The position numbers and the translations under genes are program-made. This document shows, one piece after another, positions 15,777-23,971 of a stretch of 42,597 nucleotides of DNA. The notes beneath the pieces are model-generated. The model was not told the origin of the DNA and searched no databases. It was given only the letters and a program-made list of their open reading frames with translations. Source of the DNA: Nanobdellota archaeon (GTDB lineage: Archaea > Nanobdellota > Nanobdellia > Pacearchaeales > GW2011-AR1); assembly GCA_028867075.1 (NCBI GenBank), contig JAGWGZ010000004.1, positions 1-42,597 of the forward strand. Reading direction: 5' to 3'. The first letter of the stretch is position 1. Each line of letters starts with the position of its first letter.

Positions 15777-16496
15777 ATGAAAAACGAGCTTGTAAAAAAG
15801 GTGGCAAGTGGGATAGGGAAAGGAATAGGCATCTCTGCTATAGTTGTAGCTTCGCTATTTGGAGGAGCAAAAGCATTTGCTAATCCCTCGATTCAGGATT
15901 TAAGAGCCCTTGAACAATATGCAAAACAGAATGGCAAGGAATACATTGATACTGGAAATGTACATCCCGGACCTTTCTATGTTATTAAGGAAGGCAATTA
16001 CTTCTTGCAAGCCGGCAAAGATTATCTGATGTTCGTAAGAGACTGGGCAGGAGGCACTGACATTTTATATGACAGCGGAAAAGATGGGGTTGCAGATGCA
16101 GAGATAAATGTAAATGGAAATGTTGACACGGGGTACGGGGGGATGTTGAAAGGTAGAGCCCTATTTGGAGTAAACCCCAATCAAATGGATATTGATATGC
16201 AGGGTGGATGGGCAGTTAAACAAGTAGATAAAGAAAACAAGGCATTCAATAATAGAACCGAGATTTACATGACAGATAAAGGAATAATCATGGAATTTTA
16301 TAAGGATAATAAAGCAATATTCATCCCAAAAGGAAGTAACCTTGCTCAGATATTTACGGCCGGTCATGGGCTTGGCAGTTATAAATCTCAAGAATGGAAA
16401 GATGCGGATAAATTTGCAGCAGGATTAAGAGATGCTCTTGGTAAAGATTATGATGGTTTTGTGAATGATATGATAAATCAGATTAACCAAAAATAA
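15777..16496 (+). CDS. Secreted protein of unknown function
   Basis: The start is placed at 15777 rather than 15738 because the TATA box lies about 26 nt before it and the N-terminus then reads as a Sec signal: KNELVKKVASGIGKG, a hydrophobic core ISAIVVASLFGGA and a likely cleavage site AFA-NP near residue 36. The mature protein (about 200 aa) has no membrane helix, is rich in Lys, Asp, Gly and Tyr, and has no Cys. I recognise no domain. It is followed after 22 bp by an interrupted lipoprotein-like gene that also encodes a small exported protein, so the two may once have worked together at the cell surface. Confidence 0.75.
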   Translation: MKNELVKKVASGIGKGIGISAIVVASLFGGAKAFANPSIQDLRALEQYAKQNGKEYIDTGNVHPGPFYVIKEGNYFLQAGKDYLMFVRDWAGGTDILYDSGKDGVADAEINVNGNVDTGYGGMLKGRALFGVNPNQMDIDMQGGWAVKQVDKENKAFNNRTEIYMTDKGIIMEFYKDNKAIFIPKGSNLAQIFTAGHGLGSYKSQEWKDADKFAAGLRDALGKDYDGFVNDMINQINQK

Positions 16497-16518
16497 TAAC
16501 TAAAATTTACCGGATAAA

Positions 16519-16890
16519 ATGAGGAATAAATTACTTTAGAAAATAGCAACACCCTTCATTGCATTAGGTATAGCAACAGCCCCTCTGGCTTGTGCAACCT
16601 ATCCTTCACGTTCTATGTACCTGGATAATGGCTATACTGCTGAATCTTTGACAGTGAAATCAGAACTTGATTTTATAACCGCAGTACATCTTGGATATAT
16701 TAAGCTCGAAAAGGCAGAAAATGGAGAAATGATTGCAAAAAGCTCATACAATACTTTCGGAAAGAAGTGGAAAGGAGAATTTGACAAAGTCTGTAACATT
16801 ACAGATAAGACTAAGGATAAAGTTATTTCCGCATCCGAAGCTCATAATGAATTGACTTTGACTAATAAAGTTCTATTTGGATATCAGTAA
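16519..16890 (+). pseudogene. Small lipoprotein-like gene interrupted by an in-frame TAG in its signal peptide
   Basis: From the ATG at 16519 the frame reads MRNKLL, then TAG (16537-16539), then KIATPFIALGIATAPLACATYPS and on to the stop at 16890. With the stop ignored this is a convincing signal peptide with a lipobox-like APLAC-A and a mature domain of about 100 aa (ESLTVKSELDFITAVHLGY, DKVCNITDKTKDKV). The ORF track starts at the next ATG (16615), which would lack the export signal. TAG is used as a normal stop elsewhere here (ends of the 1534 and 3080 genes), so recoding is unlikely. Either a recent nonsense mutation, a base error, or readthrough. The 3' part is otherwise undamaged, which argues for a recent event. 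The end overlaps the convergent nuclease gene by 7 bp. Confidence 0.6.
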
Positions 16891-17681
16891 TTCTTCCAAA
16901 GCACCAGTTCATGATTCCTGTCTCTTAAAAATAAAGTGTCCCCACTTGAAGTCCAGATGTAATCATACCCTTTCCAGTATAATACTCTGTCGGTGTTTGT
17001 TTTATTTCCGACAATTATTGTTATATTCGTGTTACCTTGCAGAATAAAATTCGGAAAATTAAATTCTTTTCTTCCTTCATCTTTAATCTGCCAACCGGTG
17101 AGGTTACATGAAAAACTGCAGTTATTATGAAGGATAACCTCCTGGTCTTCATAATCCAGCTTTTCCAATGTTATACACAGTACACATGCATCATTTGATT
17201 TCCTGCAGAGGTTTATGTTTTTGTCAAGACAGGATTTCCATGCCTCAGAGAACTCCCGGTAATACAACTTTGCTGAAGTTGGAAAATAGAAATTAGCAAA
17301 CCCCGCCTCAATGAGCTTAATGTTGATGTTGGTGTTATTGATGAAAGCATATGCAAGCGTTCTCCCGTATAAGTCTGTTCCTTCTGTCTCCAGTTTTACT
17401 GTCTTATTGAACACAAGAGATGAAAGATACTGCTTTGCATCTAAAGAATAAGGTTCATTGCTGCTGGTCTCGGGAGCATTTATCCCCAGGAGCCTTATGT
17501 GTTCTCCATCTGTTGTCACTATTGTGTCCCCATCTATAACTCTCAAAACCTCAGCTGTTTTGTAATCCTTCAGGAATTGTGTTAATCGGTCGTCAAGATA
17601 ATTATAGTTAAGGATCACAAGAAGTAAGAAAACAGATATTGCAAACATAACTAGCAAACCTTTTTTCATTCTGTCATGCAT
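16884..17681 (-). CDS. Exported thermonuclease-like nuclease with C-terminal lamin-tail-like domain
   Basis: A 265-aa protein. One N-terminal hydrophobic helix (about residues 8-26) anchors or exports it. Residues of about 42-150 form a staphylococcal-nuclease domain: VLRVIDGDTIVTTDGEHIRLLGINAPE contains the metal-binding Asp and catalytic Arg/Glu region, and TDLYGRTLAYAF supplies the second catalytic Arg. A Cys-rich linker (CLDKNINLCRKSNDACVLC) follows. Residues of about 172-262 (ILHNNCSFSCNLTGWQIKDEGRKEF, GDTLFLRDRNHELV) match the lamin-tail Ig-like domain often found on extracellular nucleases. Likely role: degradation of external nucleic acid, useful to an organism that scavenges nucleotides (inference). 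A TATA about 26 nt upstream supports 17681 as the start, although Met5 is also possible. Confidence 0.85.
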   Translation of the reverse strand: MHDRMKKGLLVMFAISVFLLLVILNYNYLDDRLTQFLKDYKTAEVLRVIDGDTIVTTDGEHIRLLGINAPETSSNEPYSLDAKQYLSSLVFNKTVKLETEGTDLYGRTLAYAFINNTNINIKLIEAGFANFYFPTSAKLYYREFSEAWKSCLDKNINLCRKSNDACVLCITLEKLDYEDQEVILHNNCSFSCNLTGWQIKDEGRKEFNFPNFILQGNTNITIIVGNKTNTDRVLYWKGYDYIWTSSGDTLFLRDRNHELVLWKNY

Positions 17682-17732
17682 TTCTCTTAAAGGAAGGGTT
17701 GTGAATTAAAAAGTGAACCCCGGTTCTCATTA

Positions 17733-17889
17733 TGCGGGAGGAAGGATTCGGACCTTCGCAGGCACTAAGCCACAGGATATCTTTGCCTTTTCTTTCTAGC
17801 ACTCATAGTTTCTTTGAGCGCTGAACTTTCTTTTCTAAAGAAAGTTGGGCACTTAAGTCCTGCCCGTTTGACCACTCCGGCACCCCCGC
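17733..17889 (-). tRNA. tRNA-Leu (anticodon UAA) with intron
   Basis: Minus strand. Exon 1 is 17889-17852 (GCGGGGGTGCCGGAG ... CAGGACTTAAG) and exon 2 is 17778-17733 (ATCCTG ... CTCCCGC plus discriminator A). Acceptor GCGGGGG pairs with CTCCCGC, the anticodon stem CAGGA with TCCTG, the T arm is GAAGG-TCCGAAT-CCTTC, and a long variable arm (GGCTTAGTGCC) is typical of Leu. The loop is CUUAAGA, giving anticodon UAA. The 73-nt intron (17851-17779) lies between bases 37 and 38, begins TGCC and ends near GGCA, which can pair as part of a bulge-helix-bulge, and carries a perfect 10-bp hairpin (AACTTTCTTT/AAAGAAAGTT). CCA is not encoded. Splicing would need EndA and the RtcB ligase encoded in this window. 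Confidence 0.92.
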
Positions 17890-17911
17890 ATTTACAGAAG
17901 TGATGGATTGA

Positions 17912-17991
17912 GCCAATTTTATTGGCGACCTCCGGCACCCCCGCGACAATTTGCTTACAAATTGGAGCTGACAAAAATTCTTAGAATTTTT
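17912..17991 (-). other. Three tandem hairpins and a tRNA-Leu 5' fragment upstream of tRNA-Leu
   Basis: Between tRNA-Leu and argS lie three perfect inverted repeats: GCCAAT-TTT-ATTGGC (17912-17926), CAATTTG-CTTA-CAAATTG (17947-17964) and AAAAATTC-TTA-GAATTTTT (17973-17991). The first, read on the minus strand, contains CAATAAAATT, which is also the best TATA candidate for the tRNA (about 30 nt before its 5' end). The other two could be part of a longer leader or only AT-rich structure. Confidence 0.6.
17930..17944 (-). repeat. 15-bp copy of the tRNA-Leu 5' end
   Basis: GCGGGGGTGCCGGAG (minus strand) is identical to the first 15 bases of tRNA-Leu (17889-17875), displaced 55 bp upstream. The copy stops within the D-arm and is followed directly by a hairpin. 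A similar arrangement occurs upstream of tRNA-Ser at 33871. Confidence 0.85.
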
Positions 17992-18051
17992 AGTCTAGCA
18001 TGAAAATCCGACATTAATTAGATTTAAAAAAGTTCTTGTGTTAATAGGAAA

Positions 18052-19767
18052 ATGGATGTGGGGGCTGCAAGAAAAGAGGCGATTGCATCAGCACTATTTG
18101 ACGCTCTTAAGAACAAAAAATTAAAGCTTGAGAAGGCAGATGTCCTGAAAAAGATTCAAACTCCCCCTTCTCCCGAATTAGGTGATTATTGTTTTCCATG
18201 TTTCTTTCTGGCTTCTTTGTTAAAGGAAGAGCCGGACGAAATTGCCCTTGAGCTGAGAAGCAATCTGAAACTTCCAAAGGGATTCAAGGATGTCCAGACG
18301 CAAGGGGCTTACATAAACTTTTTTATTGACAGGGAAAAGCTTGTTTCGGAGATAATTCCTGTGATTTTATCTAAAAAAGAGAAATTTGGAAGCTCTGATG
18401 AAGGGAAAAACAAAAAGATTATGGTGGAGTTCTCACAGGCGAATACGCATAAGGCATTTCACGTCGGGCACATAAGGGGGACTTCGCTGGGAGAAAGTCT
18501 TGCAAGAATAATTGAATTCAGCGGCAGCAGGGTAATCAGGGCAAACTATCAGGGAGATTCAGGAATGCATGTTGCAAAATGGATATGGTGCTTCAGGAAA
18601 TATCATGCGCGCGAGAAACTGAAAAATGATGAATCCTGGATAGCTTCAGTTTATGTGGATGCTGTAAGGAGACTGGAGAGAAACAAAAAGCTCCAGGAAG
18701 AGGTGAATGCAATAAACAAAAAACTTGAGTCCGGAGAGGACAAGGAACTTAATGAACTCTGGAAAAAGACCCGCGAGCTCAGCCTGAATTCCCTTGGTGC
18801 AATATACAAGCAGCTTAACACGCATTTTGATTTTTATTATTTTGAGAAAGACATGGAAGCCAAGGGGAAAGAAATTGTCGAATCCATGGTTAAGAAAAAA
18901 TTTGCCAGAAAAAGCGAAGGTGCTGTCATAATTGACCTGCAAGAATATAATCTTGGAATTTGGGTCCTCATAAGGCAGGACGGGACAATTCTGTATTCGG
19001 CAAAAGATTTGGCGCTTGCGGAAAAGAAATTCTCGGAACATCCTGATTTGGACAATTCCCTATATGTAATTGCGAGCGAACAGGATTTTCATTTCAAGCA
19101 GCTGGTCAAGACCCTTGACATAATCGGTTTCAGGCAGTCCGGTAAATTGGGGCACATCTCATATGGTGTGGTGCGCCTTCCCGAAGGGAAGATGTCATCT
19201 AGAACGGGTAACAACATTCTTTATTCTGACTTTCTTGAGAAAGTTGTGTCTCATGCAAAGAAAGAAATAAGAAAAAGAGAAAAAGGGCTTTCGGCAAAGG
19301 AACTTGGGGAGCGGGCATTGAAGGTTTCTATTGCCGCGATAAAATATGACATGCTGAAGCAGGATGAACATAAGAATATAATCTTTGACATAAAAGAGTC
19401 CCTGAATTTTGAGGGAAATTCAGGACCATACATCCAGTACAGCTATGCGCGCGCACGCTCTATACTTAAAAAATCCAAGAAACCTAATGCTTCAAAGCCA
19501 AAGGTTCTCGAATCAAAAGAGATAGAACTTATAAAAAAACTTTCAGAATTTCCCGAAATAGTTTCAAAAGCCTATAACTCGCTAAGCCCATCTTACATAG
19601 CGAATTACGCTTATCAGCTTTCGCAGGTATTCAATGAGTTTTATCATCAGTGCCCTGTTATAAAATCAAAGAATGAGGGGTTCAGACTTTCCCTAGTGGA
19701 ATCTTTCATGCATGTTGTAAAAAATTCATTATATCTCCTCGGAATTGATGTTCTTGAGAGGATGTAA
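18052..19767 (+). CDS. argS: Arginyl-tRNA synthetase
   Basis: A 571-aa class I aaRS charging tRNA-Arg. The N-terminal Add1-like domain (about residues 1-110) ends in QTQGAYINFFID; the HIGH motif appears as AFHVGHIRGTSLGESLARI (about residue 139); DFHFKQLVKTLDIIGF and the KMSKS-equivalent MSSRTGN follow, as is normal for ArgRS. The C-terminal anticodon-binding domain (YSYARARSILKKS, LSQVFNEFYHQCPV) ends at the family's usual ERM-like terminus. Length is typical. TTTAAAAAAG about 28 nt upstream is the TATA candidate. It is divergent from tRNA-Leu and followed closely by a small membrane protein gene. Confidence 0.97.
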   Translation: MDVGAARKEAIASALFDALKNKKLKLEKADVLKKIQTPPSPELGDYCFPCFFLASLLKEEPDEIALELRSNLKLPKGFKDVQTQGAYINFFIDREKLVSEIIPVILSKKEKFGSSDEGKNKKIMVEFSQANTHKAFHVGHIRGTSLGESLARIIEFSGSRVIRANYQGDSGMHVAKWIWCFRKYHAREKLKNDESWIASVYVDAVRRLERNKKLQEEVNAINKKLESGEDKELNELWKKTRELSLNSLGAIYKQLNTHFDFYYFEKDMEAKGKEIVESMVKKKFARKSEGAVIIDLQEYNLGIWVLIRQDGTILYSAKDLALAEKKFSEHPDLDNSLYVIASEQDFHFKQLVKTLDIIGFRQSGKLGHISYGVVRLPEGKMSSRTGNNILYSDFLEKVVSHAKKEIRKREKGLSAKELGERALKVSIAAIKYDMLKQDEHKNIIFDIKESLNFEGNSGPYIQYSYARARSILKKSKKPNASKPKVLESKEIELIKKLSEFPEIVSKAYNSLSPSYIANYAYQLSQVFNEFYHQCPVIKSKNEGFRLSLVESFMHVVKNSLYLLGIDVLERM

Positions 19768-19804
19768 GGTTTATTAACTCAAGAATAATTGAATGTATAA
19801 TAAA

Positions 19805-20035
19805 ATGCCAAGACGAAAAATTCAAAGCCAACAGATGAGCCCGACAAAACATCTGATGGAATTTATAATTACTCTCGTGGGAATTCTCGTTTCCCTGTCG
19901 GTTGGATTTGCAATGTTCAGCGGCAACCTTCTTTTTCCAATCTGGCTCGGAGGGCTTCTTGCCTCGGTTATTGTGGGAGCGACAATCCTGGCTGCAACTC
20001 TGGCAGCTATAATACTTGTGATTATTAAGAAATAA
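19805..20035 (+). CDS. Small membrane protein with two helices
   Basis: A 76-aa protein starting MPRRKIQSQQMSPTKHLMEF, followed by hydrophobic segments IITLVGILVSLSVGFAMF and LGGLLASVIVGATILAATLAAIILVIIKK: two transmembrane helices with a basic cytosolic N-terminus. The ATG at 19805 fits better than 19793, because a TATA-like GTTTATTAAC is centred about 30 nt before it. No family is recognised. It stands alone between argS and a convergent TrmB gene. Confidence 0.65.
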   Translation: MPRRKIQSQQMSPTKHLMEFIITLVGILVSLSVGFAMFSGNLLFPIWLGGLLASVIVGATILAATLAAIILVIIKK

Positions 20036-20090
20036 AATTATCTGCTTAAAATCTTCTGCAATTTGCTTGAAAACTATAACTGAACTAGAC

Positions 20091-20897
20091 TCATTTTATG
20101 GGTTTTAAGTCTTTCCAGGCAAGCTCAAAGAATTGTTCAAGCGCCTGAGCAAAGAATTCCGTGTTTATCCAGACGCCGACATCGTAGCTCGGGTGGAATT
20201 TTTCATCATCAAGAAGCATGAACATTATCTGGCTTGAATCTATTATCGCAAACCGTGCCCGTATCTCTCCTATATCCCTTACCTCTGCAATCTTTTTGAA
20301 TTCTCGTGCAACACTAATATTGTTGCTGTCTATCGGCGCTGCGATTCTTATCCGGACATTCCTCTTTTTTGCTTTTTCAAGACTGGGCATCAGGGCTTCC
20401 ATCTTCCTGTTCAATCCCTCATTAGTTGTAACTATTGTTATTGTCTTCTCAGCCCCGCGAATCATCATATCAAGCTGATTGTAAAGATTTTCCCTCCCCC
20501 TCAGGCTGCCTGACAATTCAGAGGGCTCAACAAACTTGACGCCTTTAGTAAAAAGACTGTTAAGTTCCTCAAGAACCTCGTCATCTTTCAGCTTTTCAAG
20601 GCGTTGGAGCCTTTCTTTTGTATAAGTTGCGAGATTTCTTTTCACTCTCTCAACAACCTCGTCCGGCTTTATTGCGACAAACTTTATCGGTTTGCCGAGC
20701 TTCATCACAATAAATCCCTTTTTCTCCAGGCTTTCTAGAATATCATAAGTTCGGCTTCGCGGAACTCCGGAAATATTGCTCAGTTCCCCCGCAGTGCTGT
20801 TGCCGCGCGATAATATTGCAGCCCAGACTTTCACCTCATAAAGATTCAGATCGAATATTTTTCTCAATCTGCTCAGAAATTCGTCTTTTACAATCAT
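20091..20897 (-). CDS. TrmB-family transcriptional regulator
   Basis: A 268-aa protein. Residues of about 8-80 are a winged helix (LYEVKVWAAILSRGNSTAGELSNISGVPRSRTYDILESLEKKGF), the TrmB signature with recognition helix VPRSRTYDIL. A short coiled coil (about 90-115) is followed by a C-terminal effector domain (about 125-260) of the phospholipase-D-like type, as in sugar-responsive TrmB proteins (KTITIVTTNEGLNRKMEAL, RIRIAAPID, FMLLDDEKFHPSYDVGVWI). TrmB regulators control sugar uptake and metabolism genes in archaea; no such genes adjoin it, so the targets are unknown. Its own promoter (TTTAAAAATAAAATCC) lies about 25 nt upstream. Confidence 0.9.
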   Translation of the reverse strand: MIVKDEFLSRLRKIFDLNLYEVKVWAAILSRGNSTAGELSNISGVPRSRTYDILESLEKKGFIVMKLGKPIKFVAIKPDEVVERVKRNLATYTKERLQRLEKLKDDEVLEELNSLFTKGVKFVEPSELSGSLRGRENLYNQLDMMIRGAEKTITIVTTNEGLNRKMEALMPSLEKAKKRNVRIRIAAPIDSNNISVAREFKKIAEVRDIGEIRARFAIIDSSQIMFMLLDDEKFHPSYDVGVWINTEFFAQALEQFFELAWKDLKPIK

Positions 20898-21080
20898 GGC
20901 TTTGGATGGTGGATTTTATTTTTAAATATTATTATAGTCAGGGGCTTGGGATTGATTAATCCGATATTGCAACAGTTATTTTCTATTATGACTATTACAC
21001 TCTTTTATCTTGAACTTTCAATGTCTGTTTTGTTTTTAAATCTTTCCTTGCCAGTTGTAACACTTCGGTTGTCGACGGTA

Positions 21081-23948
21081 TTATCTTGATTTATTAAAGA
21101 ATATTTTAAAATCCCTGTCTTTAACTCTGAATTCGGATTTATACTGTGAATTTCTGTCCCCCACCCCAAATACTTTATCCCCATACCTGATTTTTCCGTC
21201 AATGTCCACTGCACTCCAGCTCTTTGCATTCACCCTCTTTCTTATAAAATCGTACAGTTTATATTTTTCAAATTGATTCATTAGTTCTTTGTCCATTTTG
21301 ATTTGCAAAACAATCTGCTGGTCTTTAACAAGCCCGGCTTTCTTTCTTTCAGCCTGAATTGCCCTTGAGACTTCTCTTGCATATCCTTCTGCCTCAAGCC
21401 CCGGAGTTATCCTCGTATCCAGCTGTACCTTCCAATCTTTTGCATGTGCGGTCTTCCAGGTTATTTTCCTTACATTTAACTGCAACTTAATCAGTTCTTC
21501 AAGCTCTTTTAATTCATGATGGTAATAAATTACAGCAGATGCCAGGGGCCATTTCAGGCCAATCTGTGCTTTGTCTCTTTCTGAAAGGCCTTTTTCTATA
21601 ATTGAAAATGCTTCCAGAAAGCGATCTTCAGACTCTTTGTTGATATTTTTCTTTTCAACATTCAGGAAAGTTTCAAGATGTACCGATTCCCCGCCTTTCA
21701 TTTTCAGGTAAAGATTCTCCGAAATATATGGTGTTATCGGGGCCATCAAAAGCGCAACATTTGTCAGGATATAATTCAGGACCTCGCCGACTTTCTTGTC
21801 CTTTTCATTTATTCTCTCTCTGACAATTTGAATATAAGAGCGAGAAACGTCTTCAATCAAAAACCTAGACAACGCTTCCGAGTTTTTGTAGAACAGGTAT
21901 TTATTGTAATTTTCAACGGCCTCTTTTTTTAGATTTTCCAGTTTAGAGAGTATCCATTTGTCCTCAATTTTGTTTGATGAAACATCACGCGTGAATTTCA
22001 GCCCATATTCGCTTTCCGCAAGATTCTGCACGTTAAAGAGTATTGTGAAGAACTTATTAATATCCCTGAACAGATTCTCGTCGTATTTTATGTCATCTCC
22101 GGGATTTATAGTGGAAAGATAATATCTCAGCGCATCTCTCCCGAATTTTGCCATGACTTCCTGGGGAGTCACAATATTTCCTTCTGATTTTGACATTTTT
22201 CTTTTGCCGAGGTCAAGAACCATCCCATGGACATAAATATCCTCAAACGGCTTTTTGTCAAACGCGATAACAGATAATATCAGCTGGGAATTCCACCACC
22301 CCCTGAACTGGTCCGGGCCTTCAATGTTTAAATCAGCGGGCCAGTATCGGTCAAACAGGTCTTTTCTCCTCGGATAATCAAGGGCAGCCCAGCTTGCAAC
22401 TCCGGAATCAAACCATACGTCCAAAACCTCAGGCGTCCTTCTCATCTTTCCGCCGCACTTGCATTTTATTTCTATCTTGTCTATTTCAGGTTTGTGAATC
22501 TCTTTCACTTTCTGCCCCGAGATTTTTTCCAGCTCGCTCACGCTCTCAACAACAATCTTTTTTTCACATTTATCACATATCCAGATTGGAAGGGGTGTTC
22601 CCCAGTATCTGTCCCGTGATATTGGCCAGTCAGAGATTCCCTCGAGCCACGCTCTCATCCTGAGTTTTGCCCAGCTAGGAGTCCAGTTTATTTCATCATT
22701 CTCGCTAAGCAGCTTGTCATGGATTTCACTGATTTTGAAAAACCATTGGGGAATCGAAATCATGATTAACGGAGTTGAACATCTCCAGCATAGAGGGTAA
22801 TCATGAGAGTACCTGACATTAGCAACAAGGAAGTTTTCTCTTTTTAAGTCCTCAATGATCTCTTCATCAACAACGCGTGCTTTTTTTCCGGCATATTTTC
22901 CGGCCTGTTCTGTTAGATCCCCGTTTATTTTTACAGGACTAAGAATGTCTAGATTGTATTTTTTTGATGCATCATAGTCTTCCTTTCCGTGTCCCGGCGC
23001 GCAATGTACCAGCCCTGTTCCATCGTCGAGATTTACATACCTTGAAGAAAGAATCACCTTGTATGCATTTTTCAGCTTTCCTGTCTTAAGATGTTTTGAA
23101 AGGGGGTTTTCATATTCCAATCCTTCCAGTGAAGAACCTTTGAATGTTCTTACTGTCTTGTACTCTTTTCCCGCAAGGTGCATAACCTTATCCGCTAGTT
23201 CTTTTGCAAGAATCCATTTTTCACCATCAACAGAAATCTCGGCATAATCAAATCCGGGATTGACCATCACGCCCGTGTTCCCCGGAAGTGTCCATGGTGT
23301 TGTTGTCCAAATGATCAGAAATTTATTTTTCTCTTTTTTAAGCGGAAATTTTACATAGATCGATTTGTCCTCCTGTTTTGAATATTCAATTTCATTATAT
23401 GCAACAGCAGTCTCGCACCGAGGACAGACATGAATCGGATATTTTCCTAGATAAAGAAGATTCTTTTCAAATGCCCTTTTGAAAGTCCACCAGTTTGTTT
23501 CAATAAATTCTTTTTCAAGTGTTATATATGGATGTTCCCAGTCCATCCAGATACCCAAATCCATGAATTCGCTATTCATCACCCCTATAAATCTCGTTGC
23601 AAATTCCTTGCATTTCTCCACGAATTTCTTAACTCCGTATTTTTCAATATCTTTTTTTGATTTTACGCCAATCTCCTTTTCAACTTTATACTCGATGGGC
23701 ATCCCATGAGTATCATACCCCGGCTTATCAGAAACATCAAATCCCTGCATTCTCTTTCCTCTTATGACGATGTCCTTCAAGACTTTATTCAATGCAGTTC
23801 CCATGTGAATGTGCCCTGTTGCATATGGGGGGCCGTCCATGAAGTAAAATTTCTTTTTTCCGGAATTCTTGGTTCTTGCCTTATCGGGGATGCCTTTTTC
23901 CTTCCAATATTCTGTTATTTTGTCTTCACTTTCTTTGAAATTATACAT
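21081..23948 (-). CDS. ileS: Isoleucyl-tRNA synthetase
   Basis: A 955-aa class I aaRS. HIGH motif as GHIHMGTALNKVLKD (about residue 45), CP1 editing domain with IIWTTTPWTLPGNTGVMVNP and DDGTGLVHCAPGHGKEDY, zinc-type CWRCSTPLI and CDKCEKK...CKCGGK, tRNA-binding EGPDQFRGWWNSQL, and KMSKSEGNIV (about residue 590). The anticodon-binding and C-terminal domains are shorter than in most archaeal IleRS (about 1050 aa), consistent with a reduced genome. TTTTAAAAC about 26 nt before the ATG is the promoter candidate; dphB lies 23 bp upstream in the same direction, so both could share a transcript. Confidence 0.97.
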   Translation of the reverse strand: MYNFKESEDKITEYWKEKGIPDKARTKNSGKKKFYFMDGPPYATGHIHMGTALNKVLKDIVIRGKRMQGFDVSDKPGYDTHGMPIEYKVEKEIGVKSKKDIEKYGVKKFVEKCKEFATRFIGVMNSEFMDLGIWMDWEHPYITLEKEFIETNWWTFKRAFEKNLLYLGKYPIHVCPRCETAVAYNEIEYSKQEDKSIYVKFPLKKEKNKFLIIWTTTPWTLPGNTGVMVNPGFDYAEISVDGEKWILAKELADKVMHLAGKEYKTVRTFKGSSLEGLEYENPLSKHLKTGKLKNAYKVILSSRYVNLDDGTGLVHCAPGHGKEDYDASKKYNLDILSPVKINGDLTEQAGKYAGKKARVVDEEIIEDLKRENFLVANVRYSHDYPLCWRCSTPLIMISIPQWFFKISEIHDKLLSENDEINWTPSWAKLRMRAWLEGISDWPISRDRYWGTPLPIWICDKCEKKIVVESVSELEKISGQKVKEIHKPEIDKIEIKCKCGGKMRRTPEVLDVWFDSGVASWAALDYPRRKDLFDRYWPADLNIEGPDQFRGWWNSQLILSVIAFDKKPFEDIYVHGMVLDLGKRKMSKSEGNIVTPQEVMAKFGRDALRYYLSTINPGDDIKYDENLFRDINKFFTILFNVQNLAESEYGLKFTRDVSSNKIEDKWILSKLENLKKEAVENYNKYLFYKNSEALSRFLIEDVSRSYIQIVRERINEKDKKVGEVLNYILTNVALLMAPITPYISENLYLKMKGGESVHLETFLNVEKKNINKESEDRFLEAFSIIEKGLSERDKAQIGLKWPLASAVIYYHHELKELEELIKLQLNVRKITWKTAHAKDWKVQLDTRITPGLEAEGYAREVSRAIQAERKKAGLVKDQQIVLQIKMDKELMNQFEKYKLYDFIRKRVNAKSWSAVDIDGKIRYGDKVFGVGDRNSQYKSEFRVKDRDFKIFFNKSR

Positions 23949-23971
23949 GGTCTTATTCAGTTCTTTCTGTT

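Noticed and set aside
16537-16539. TAG read as pyrrolysine or another recoded amino acid
   Set aside because: TAG ends the Nudix, nucleotidyltransferase-methyltransferase and 53-aa genes in this window, and no pyl genes are seen.
17765-17974. 69-aa minus-strand ORF in the track
   Set aside because: It runs through tRNA-Leu, its intron and the repeat; the reading frame is incidental.
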